Both the position numbers and the translations under genes were made by a program. The notes beneath the pieces were generated by a model. The model saw nothing but the letters and a program-made list of their open reading frames with translations, did not search any database and was not told the DNA's origin. This document shows positions 1 to 4,439 of a stretch of 12,303 nucleotides of DNA, piece after piece. The first letter of the stretch is position 1. Every line of letters begins with the position of its first letter. Where the stretch lies: the NCBI GenBank assembly GCA_012964965.1, contig DTTB01000036.1:1-12303 (forward strand), given 5' to 3'. This DNA is from Candidatus Nitrosopelagicus sp. GTDB taxonomy: Archaea; Thermoproteota; Nitrososphaeria; Nitrososphaerales; Nitrosopumilaceae.

Positions 1-60
1 CTTTCTTTGGAGCTTCTTTCTTTGGAGCTTCTTTCTTTGGAGCTTCTTTCTTTGGTTCCT
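1..60. repeat. 15-bp tandem repeat encoding the PKKEA tail of S6e
   Basis: Three identical copies of CTTTCTTTGGAGCTT (1-15, 16-30, 31-45) are followed by a diverged fourth copy (46-60, ending GGTTCCT). On the minus strand each unit encodes five residues, APKKE. The array probably continues left of the window. Near-identity at the DNA level, including synonymous positions, points to recent expansion by slippage or unequal recombination. Confidence 0.95.
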
Positions 61-409
61 CTACCTGAAGTTCGCCATCATATCTACAGTTAACTTGATA
101 AATTTCTTCAGAAATTGTATTTCCTCTGATCAGCTTTCGCTTTCGTAGACCTTTTTCCGCATCTTGCAAACCAACTCCTTTTGGTATCAAGATACGCTTT
201 CTCGGCATTCCATGTACGTCTGCTCGCATAGGAACACCTGACTTGTCACTGCCACCAGTAATCACGATCTTTCCTTGCAGTCCCACAATCGAAGCATCAG
301 TTTCTTGACCTACCCGCAACCCAAGCAAAGGATTAGCGTCATTATCTTTTAGTTCCTTAGAAGTTGATCTTCCTTTCTTATCTGACAGTGTTAGCTTGAA
401 TGTTGCCAA
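1..409 (-). CDS. rps6e: 30S ribosomal protein S6e (3' end beyond window)
   Basis: Small-subunit ribosomal protein S6e, shared by archaea and eukaryotes. The minus strand reads through 136 codons without a stop. From a TTG start at 409-407 the protein begins LATFKLTLSDKKGR and contains the S6e core signatures ITGGSDKSGVPMR (about residues 50-62), DVHGMPRKR (64-72) and RKRKLIRGNTISEEI (89-103). From about residue 118 the sequence becomes repeats of PKKEA that run off the left edge, so the true C-terminus is not seen. The TTG start is chosen because homology starts there and a box A lies about 28 nt upstream. Archaeal S6e proteins normally end soon after the core, so the lysine-rich tail is an extension. 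Identity is very likely; the tail length is unknown. Confidence 0.95.
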   Translation of the reverse strand, partial: MATFKLTLSDKKGRSTSKELKDNDANPLLGLRVGQETDASIVGLQGKIVITGGSDKSGVPMRADVHGMPRKRILIPKGVGLQDAEKGLRKRKLIRGNTISEEIYQVNCRYDGELQVEEPKKEAPKKEAPKKEAPKK

Positions 410-433
410 GTATTCAAAAAAATCTCCAGACTA

Positions 434-441
434 CTAATTAA
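434..441 (-). promoter_or_regulatory. Putative box A of rps6e
   Basis: The minus strand reads TTAATTAG, centred about 28 nt upstream of the TTG start at 409, which suits a nearly leaderless archaeal transcript. The call rests on position and AT content only. Confidence 0.4.
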
Positions 442-467
442 CGTTTGGACATTAGTTCACAAAAAAT

Positions 468-475
468 CTTAAAAC
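468..475 (+). promoter_or_regulatory. Putative box A of the small zinc-ribbon gene
   Basis: CTTAAAAC is centred 24-25 nt upstream of the ATG at 496. This spacing fits leaderless initiation at 496 and argues against the in-frame ATG at 487, which would be only about 16 nt away. Confidence 0.4.
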
Positions 476-495
476 ATAACCATACAATGATAATC

Positions 496-618
496 ATGCC
501 AGAGAAAACAAAATGCCCCAGATGCAACGAAGTAATGTCATTTATGCAACCTTGTCATTTGCTCTGTAAAAATTGTGGTGCACATTTGGACTGTTCTGAC
601 AAGGGAAATTACTGGTAG
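496..618 (+). CDS. 40-aa zinc-ribbon microprotein
   Basis: A small protein beginning MPEKTKCPRCNEV and ending CSDKGNYW. It carries two CxxC pairs (CPRC at about residues 7-10 and CKNC at 25-28) plus further cysteines at about 17 and 34, the layout of a compact zinc ribbon. The fixed cysteine spacing and the conserved-looking C-terminus make a real gene much more likely than chance, although it is very short. An in-frame ATG at 487 would add MII, but the box A position favours 496. It is divergent from rps6e and is followed 8 bp later by another CxxC microprotein, so co-transcription is likely. The function is unknown; small ribbons of this type often bind nucleic acid or a partner protein, and that is only inference here. 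Confidence 0.75.
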   Translation: MPEKTKCPRCNEVMSFMQPCHLLCKNCGAHLDCSDKGNYW

Positions 619-626
619 TCATCGTC

Positions 627-749
627 ATGCCATACGGATACGACAAAACCAGATCAGAGAGAAGATGCAAAGCGTGTCAAAAACTACTTTATGTTTTTGA
701 GGTTGGGGAATTTTGCATTGAGTGCTCGCGCAAACAAACAAAATCATAA
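627..749 (+). CDS. 40-aa CxxC microprotein
   Basis: An ATG 8 bp after the preceding stop opens a 40-residue protein beginning MPYGYDKTRSERRCKACQK and ending at TAA 747-749. It has CKAC (residues 14-17) and CIEC (30-33), 12 residues apart, typical of a four-cysteine zinc knuckle or ribbon. The N-terminus and C-terminus are basic. Tight spacing, shared strand and shared metal-site design suggest one transcription unit with the gene before it. I do not recognise the family. A basic zinc ribbon could bind RNA or DNA, but nothing in the sequence proves that. Confidence 0.7.
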   Translation: MPYGYDKTRSERRCKACQKLLYVFEVGEFCIECSRKQTKS

Positions 750-785
750 TGATACACTTACAAGGAAGATGTTTTCAGAAAAATT

Positions 786-1028
786 ATGACTGAACCAGAA
801 ATACCACAGAAAAAACCATATCCTATGCAAGTTGAGGCAGGAAAAGAATATCATGTATGCATGTGTGGAAAATCCCAAAACCAGCCACTATGTGATGGTT
901 CTCATGCGGGTTCGGGTCTTGGACCAAGAATTTTCAAAGCTACCGAAGACGGCTTCATTGCATTTTGCGGATGCAAACACAGTAACGATGAAACTGGAAA
1001 GTGTGATGGAACACACAGCACTTTATGA
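786..1028 (+). CDS. Dual CDGSH iron-sulfur domain protein
   Basis: An 80-aa protein of the CDGSH (mitoNEET-like) family, soluble here because no membrane segment is seen. The first motif has C25, C27, C36 and H40 in CMCGKSQNQPLCDGSH, the canonical 3-Cys/1-His pattern for a [2Fe-2S] cluster. The second has C61, C63, C73 and H77 ending CDGTH, with one extra residue between C63 and C73 and no proline before the CDG. Two motifs in one short chain match the prokaryotic tandem type, where one polypeptide folds as a pseudo-dimer. Family members hold redox-active, transferable clusters; the partner here is unknown. Its stop overlaps the next start as ATGA at 1025-1028, so translation of the two is probably coupled. 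Confidence 0.92.
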   Translation: MTEPEIPQKKPYPMQVEAGKEYHVCMCGKSQNQPLCDGSHAGSGLGPRIFKATEDGFIAFCGCKHSNDETGKCDGTHSTL

Positions 1029-1219
1029 TCGTGAAAAACTTGTCTAATGATAAATTTGGTATGTGTCCAATTTGTAACAGAGCTAAATGGAGCCATACGA
1101 ATGAACAAGAAATTTCCTGCACGGAAGATATGTTGAAGGTAAATACAATCAAAAACTTACAGGAACAACTAGAACAATTAAAAATGAAATTAAAACATAC
1201 CAAAAGGAAAACAAAGTGA
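1025..1219 (+). CDS. 64-aa CxxC plus coiled-coil protein, coupled to the CDGSH gene
   Basis: The start overlaps the stop of the CDGSH gene by four bases, an arrangement common in operons. The N-terminal half has C14-P-I-C17, H24 and C32, a possible single zinc site (Cys3His). Residues about 38-60 are rich in Leu, Glu, Gln and Lys with a heptad-like pattern (NLQEQLEQLKMKLKH), suggesting a coiled coil and so dimerisation. The C-terminus is a basic KRKTK. I do not recognise a family. Coupling to an iron-sulfur protein suggests a partner or accessory role, which is inference. Confidence 0.7.
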   Translation: MIVKNLSNDKFGMCPICNRAKWSHTNEQEISCTEDMLKVNTIKNLQEQLEQLKMKLKHTKRKTK

Positions 1220-1223
1220 TTTG

Positions 1224-1231
1224 TATAAATA
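1224..1231 (+). promoter_or_regulatory. Strong box A (TATA) upstream of the 1253 gene
   Basis: TATAAATA, preceded by TTG, is centred 25 nt upstream of the ATG at 1253. This is near-ideal spacing for leaderless archaeal transcription and indicates that the 57-aa gene has its own promoter rather than depending on read-through. Confidence 0.7.
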
Positions 1232-1252
1232 ACAGTCCTAGGTAGATGTTCT

Positions 1253-1426
1253 ATGGCAGACCACGAAAATTCAAATAGTGACTTGCATGCGCAACTTGAT
1301 AAAATGGAACATGAATTGCGTAGTCTTGAGTTTAACCGACCATATGAAATGGAAAAAATTCGTGAACTGACGAGGAAAATTTACGAGTTAAAGTTAAAGT
1401 TGGCCGAATCGGAAATTGTGTTCTAG
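1253..1426 (+). CDS. 57-aa charged coiled-coil protein
   Basis: The ORF runs from ATG 1253 to TAG 1424-1426. The protein begins MADHENSNSD; from about residue 11 to 52 it is highly charged and helical in character, with leucine or hydrophobic spacing (for example LDKMEHELRSLEF and IRELTRKIYELKLKL) and a Pro at about 30 dividing two helices. It has no cysteine, signal or membrane segment. A well-placed TATA box 25 nt upstream supports expression as a leaderless transcript. I do not recognise the family. A helical hairpin that mediates protein-protein contact is plausible but unproven. Confidence 0.65.
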   Translation: MADHENSNSDLHAQLDKMEHELRSLEFNRPYEMEKIRELTRKIYELKLKLAESEIVF

Positions 1427-1440
1427 AAATATTAAGTTTA

Positions 1441-1453
1441 CAAAAAATAAAGA
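1441..1453 (-). terminator. Oligo-T run after the 94-aa gene
   Basis: Just past the stop of the minus-strand 94-aa gene the transcript strand reads CTTTATTTTTTG. Archaeal termination commonly uses such U-rich tracts without a hairpin. Confidence 0.4.
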
Positions 1454-1461
1454 TTGATTGT

Positions 1462-1746
1462 CTAGAATACGCCTGATGGCATCTGTGTGCTTGTAGATAT
1501 AGTTGGAGTGTATTCTGCTCTAGACCTTTGTTCTCTTTTCTGCGCTCTTTTCAATGTCCTATCAGCGACCTTATGACCATATTTATCTCGCAAGTAACGC
1601 ATGAAAACTGTGCTTACCCGACCGCTATTTTCTGTCTTGTGACAGCTTAATTCAATTTCACAGTCCCAATCATCATTCTCCTCATGTCCAGGATTGTCTC
1701 TCACTGTACCTTCAGAAAGGTGATCTGGATCGTACCAATTGCTCAT
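1462..1746 (-). CDS. Conserved-looking hypothetical protein, 94 aa
   Basis: The protein starts MSNWYDPDHLSEG. The N-terminal third is acidic (HEENDDWDCEIEL), while the middle and C-terminal parts are basic and probably helical (YLRDKYGHKVADRTLKRAQK, roughly residues 51-70), ending in a Ser/Thr-rich tail. There are two cysteines (29 and 35) but no CxxC, and no membrane segment. The coding quality is good: there is no long competing ORF and the composition is plausible. I do not recognise a family. The basic helix could contact nucleic acid, which is a guess. It stands alone between a convergent small gene and 199 bp of non-coding DNA that carries its promoter region. Confidence 0.7.
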   Translation of the reverse strand: MSNWYDPDHLSEGTVRDNPGHEENDDWDCEIELSCHKTENSGRVSTVFMRYLRDKYGHKVADRTLKRAQKREQRSRAEYTPTISTSTQMPSGVF

Positions 1747-1945
1747 GGTTTCTATAACAAGATTTGTTTAAGGCGAAAAAAGACGACAAAACTTGACAAA
1801 ACTGTTTGTTTTGATTTTACTTTTACGCCAAAAAATTACTGTCTCCTAATGTCTCCCAAAATACCATCATTGAAAATATGATCTAGTAGAAAATAATTTC
1901 GTTAGTATCGTTTTAGGAGACTTTAGTAGACACTGGTTAATTTTT
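1747..1945. other. 199-bp non-coding gap with repeats
   Basis: This gap lies upstream of the 94-aa gene and downstream of the M24 peptidase gene, both on the minus strand. It holds a possible box A (CCTTAAAC on minus, 1766-1773), a tandem 9-bp direct repeat (1785-1803) and a spaced 9-bp inverted repeat (1841-1849 with 1913-1921). I see no convincing gene in it on either strand. Confidence 0.6.
1785..1803. repeat. Tandem direct repeat GACAAAACT, 10-bp period
   Basis: GACAAAACT occurs at 1785-1793 and again at 1795-1803, one base apart and so about one helical turn apart. It lies 39-57 bp upstream of the start codon of the 94-aa gene, just beyond its putative box A, where an activator or repressor site would be expected. 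Confidence 0.6.
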
Positions 1946-3004
1946 TCAAATTACAACCAAATCCTTCGTAAACTTGTGCATTATAATGGGTCTGTCCCTA
2001 ACTATTACAGAATCCTCAATCCTAACTCCAAACTTGTTTGGTATGTAAATGCCAGGTTCGACGGTAACCGCCATGTCTTTTTTCAGTTTTGTAGTACTTT
2101 TACTGGTAATGTTCGGACTTTCATGAACATCAAGCCCGATGCCATGACCTGTTGAATGTATAAAATGTGGACCGTAATGATGCTTTTCGATAATTTTTCT
2201 GCATATCTCATCTACGGACTTGCAGGTTTTTTGCGGTCTTACAACCGCTAGACCAGCCCTTTGTGATTCTTTAACAATTTCATATACTGTTCTTGCCTCT
2301 TTGGAGATTGAACCTAGCCCAAATGTCCTGGTTGCATCTGAAACATATCCCTTGTATCGCAGTGTCAAGTCAACCACAATCATGTCACCGTTTGCAAATT
2401 TTCTTTTGGTAACTTGGGCGTGTGGCAGTGCGCCGTTTGGGCCACCAGCTATGATTAACGGATTCAAGGTTGATCTATATCCAGTATCATGCATATCGTT
2501 TGCAATCGCAAATGACATCAAAATTGCCTGTAGATCTGATTCCGATCTACCTTTTTTGATGGTTTGTGTACACAGTTCAAACATTTGATCTATGATGGAA
2601 GATGCCTTTTTCAAAATATGAACTTCATCAGAATCCTTGATTATTCGAGCGTTGTAAAACGGTTCAGAAGACCGCTTTAATCGTGGGATAGATTTTTTCA
2701 AAGACTGCATTACAGAATAATTGTGACAGTCAACACAGATTTTTTTTTTCTTTAATGAAGCCAAGGTAGAGATTAGTCCACCTCGTTGTGAGGTTATAAC
2801 ATCACAATTAATCGACTCGTCTTTTGCTCTGCCAGCTTCTAGTTCCGGAGCAATGATTGTAGTTTGTCCGCCCTTTTCAAGAATACCAACCGCTTCTCCC
2901 CAAAATCCAGTTAGGTAGAATAAGTTCTCGGGCTCAAACGTAACAAGTGTATCACAGTTAACAGAATTACAATATTTTTCCAGTCTTTTTCTACGTGCTT
3001 TCAC
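1946..3004 (-). CDS. M24 family Xaa-Pro dipeptidase/aminopeptidase
   Basis: A 352-aa cytosolic metallopeptidase of the pita-bread (M24B) fold that cleaves X-Pro bonds. An N-terminal creatinase-like domain (about 1-120) is followed by the catalytic domain (about 125-350). The five metal ligands are all visible: D212 in VVDLT, D223 in SDATRTFG, H287 in STGHGIGLDVHE, E316 in TVEPGIY and E330 in RIEDS. H195 (PHAQ) and H294 occupy the usual substrate-binding positions. Length and motifs match PepQ-type enzymes. The role is likely recycling of proline peptides, perhaps downstream of the proteasome encoded nearby. Its start is only 27 bp from the divergent PP-loop gene. Dipeptidase versus aminopeptidase specificity cannot be decided from sequence. 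Confidence 0.93.
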   Translation of the reverse strand: MKARRKRLEKYCNSVNCDTLVTFEPENLFYLTGFWGEAVGILEKGGQTTIIAPELEAGRAKDESINCDVITSQRGGLISTLASLKKKKICVDCHNYSVMQSLKKSIPRLKRSSEPFYNARIIKDSDEVHILKKASSIIDQMFELCTQTIKKGRSESDLQAILMSFAIANDMHDTGYRSTLNPLIIAGGPNGALPHAQVTKRKFANGDMIVVDLTLRYKGYVSDATRTFGLGSISKEARTVYEIVKESQRAGLAVVRPQKTCKSVDEICRKIIEKHHYGPHFIHSTGHGIGLDVHESPNITSKSTTKLKKDMAVTVEPGIYIPNKFGVRIEDSVIVRDRPIIMHKFTKDLVVI

Positions 3005-3025
3005 TGTTCAAAAAGGTGTTTTTGT

Positions 3026-3033
3026 GAATTTAT
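3026..3033 (-). promoter_or_regulatory. Putative box A of the M24 peptidase gene
   Basis: The minus strand reads ATAAATTC, centred about 25 nt upstream of the ATG at 3004, suited to a leaderless transcript. It overlaps the ATG at 3032 of the divergent gene. Confidence 0.5.
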
Positions 3034-4090
3034 GTCTGTTGCAAAGTTTGTATATGCAGATTATTTTGTAACTGTATTGGCGGAAACCAAAGAAAAAAAG
3101 AAAATAGTGGCGCTACTATCGGGTGGACTAGATAGCACGCTTGCTATCAAAACCATGCAGAAACAGGGGTTTGAAGTTTCAGCAGTAGCGATCAAGACTC
3201 CGTTTTGTGATTTTGACTGCGGGAGAGGATGTGGCTTTGAGATCAGAGAAAAGGCAGACAATCTAGGAGTTAATCTAAAAACCGTTTATCTTGGAGACGA
3301 GTACATCGAGATGTTAAAACACCCAAAGCATGGTTTCGGATCTGGTATGAATCCATGCATTGATTGTAGAGCAATGATGTTTGAAGCAGGTAAAAAACAC
3401 ATGGAGGAAATTGGTGCAGAGTTTATTATTTCAGGTGAAGTACTCGGACAAAGACCAATGAGTCAGTTTGCTCCTGCACTTAAAAAAATTGAGAAGTTAT
3501 CTAATCTAGAAGGAAAAATTGTTAGACCGTTGTCAGCTGCATTATTGCCCGCTACCGATCCAGAGAAGAATGGTTTGATAAAAAGAAAAGATCTTGGTAT
3601 GATACGTGGCCGTTCAAGAAAAGAGCAGTTGAAGATGGCAAAAGAATTTGGAATCGAGGATCCGCCCAATGCTGGAGGAGGATGTCTATTAACAGATCCT
3701 GCGTTCTCGTTAAGAGCTATTGACTTGTTCAAACATATTGAGACGCCGACAACAAATGACATAGACTTGTTAAAGATTGGAAGACACTTCAGACTAGATC
3801 AAAATACAAAGTTAATTGTTGGAAGAAACAAGGATGAAAATGAAATAATGCATGCTCTGGCATTATCAAATGATATCTTACTTGAAGCTAAGGAACATGT
3901 AGGACCTACAACACTGCTGAGAGGAAATGGTGTCGAAAAACACATCGAATTTTCAGCTAAAATCACATTACGTTATTCTGATGCACCAAAAAATGAAACC
4001 GGTGTTGTTACCGTCCACAAAAATGAGGGTGTTACAGAAATTTCGGTAGATTGTGCTGAAGAAATTTCATATACACAATTTAGAATTTAG
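3032..4090 (+). CDS. PP-loop ATPase, tRNA-thiolation type, with NFACT-R-like C-terminus
   Basis: A 352-aa protein of the adenine-nucleotide alpha-hydrolase (PP-loop) superfamily, related to MnmA/ThiI/TtuA, which adenylate a tRNA base before sulfur transfer. SGGLDST (residues 30-36) is the ATP-pyrophosphatase loop. Next come a cysteine cluster, C59/C63/C67, then NPCIDC (C109, C112) and GGGCLLTDP (C218). C109, C112 and C218 resemble the three cysteines that hold a [4Fe-4S] cluster in TtuA-type thiolases, which is inference. Residues about 240-300 (LLKIGRHFRL, IVGRNKDEN, GPTTLLRG) resemble the NFACT-R RNA-binding domain found fused to such enzymes. The exact tRNA target is unknown. The ATG at 3032 gives 24 residues before the core; an in-frame TTG at 3077 with its own box A is a credible alternative start. 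Confidence 0.85.
   Translation: MSVAKFVYADYFVTVLAETKEKKKIVALLSGGLDSTLAIKTMQKQGFEVSAVAIKTPFCDFDCGRGCGFEIREKADNLGVNLKTVYLGDEYIEMLKHPKHGFGSGMNPCIDCRAMMFEAGKKHMEEIGAEFIISGEVLGQRPMSQFAPALKKIEKLSNLEGKIVRPLSAALLPATDPEKNGLIKRKDLGMIRGRSRKEQLKMAKEFGIEDPPNAGGGCLLTDPAFSLRAIDLFKHIETPTTNDIDLLKIGRHFRLDQNTKLIVGRNKDENEIMHALALSNDILLEAKEHVGPTTLLRGNGVEKHIEFSAKITLRYSDAPKNETGVVTVHKNEGVTEISVDCAEEISYTQFRI
3047..3056 (+). promoter_or_regulatory. Possible box A supporting a TTG start at 3077
   Basis: TTTGTATATG is centred about 25 nt upstream of an in-frame TTG at 3077, which would give a protein starting at LAETKEKKK, directly before the PP-loop domain. It is the best TATA-like element upstream of the domain. Confidence 0.35.
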
Positions 4091-4157
4091 GCGTAAAAAA
4101 TTTCCTTCATTAATAAAAAAATAAGAAAGGCTTTTTGGATAGCTGGTTAGAAGGAAG

Positions 4158-4439
4158 ATGATGCAAAAGCAGGAAAATCCTACCTATCTAAAGGCAATTA
4201 CAATAAGAGACCCGAGTGATATTCACTCAATTAAGGAAGACATTAAGAAAGGCATGATCTTAATTCTCAGGGTTACACCGCTGGCACAAAAGGACATTGA
4301 AAAGCTCAGAAAGGTTGTAGAGGACTTGTATGTAATTTCCCGTGATTGTAACGCTGACATTGCGCGTCTTGGTGAAGAAAGAATCATTGTAACCCCACCA
4401 AGAGTAAAAATTTGGAAGCCAGACTATGATCTAAAATAA
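4158..4439 (+). CDS. sepF: Archaeal SepF cell-division protein
   Basis: A 93-aa protein made almost only of the SepF (DUF552) core: YLKAITIRD (10-18), KGMILILRVTPLAQKDIEKL (31-50), DIARLGEERIIVTPPRVKIW (67-86). SepF forms dimers and anchors FtsZ to the membrane in archaea that have it; the conserved glycine at about 32 sits where dimerisation occurs in the family. Only nine residues precede the core, and an in-frame TAG lies at 4140-4142, so the usual N-terminal amphipathic membrane-targeting helix and linker cannot be encoded in this frame. GGAAG directly touches the first ATG, too close to act as a normal ribosome site for it. The 3' end overlaps fttA by nine bases, convergently. Confidence 0.9.
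   Translation: MMQKQENPTYLKAITIRDPSDIHSIKEDIKKGMILILRVTPLAQKDIEKLRKVVEDLYVISRDCNADIARLGEERIIVTPPRVKIWKPDYDLK

Noticed and set aside
1..60. Tandem 15-bp repeat as a CRISPR or minisatellite element
   Set aside because: There are no spacers, and the unit is a multiple of three that reads in frame as the S6e tail, so it is coding.
487..498. ATG at 487 as start of the first zinc-ribbon gene
   Set aside because: It is only about 16 nt from the box A and adds just MII; the ATG at 496 has the expected 24-25 nt spacing.
832..1047. 71-aa ORF overlapping the CDGSH gene in another frame
   Set aside because: It is a shadow of the CDGSH coding sequence, whose two Cys/His motifs are unmistakable.
1684..1881. 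65-aa plus-strand ORF across the start of the 94-aa gene
   Set aside because: It covers antisense coding DNA and the promoter gap, has no box A at the right distance and looks like random composition.
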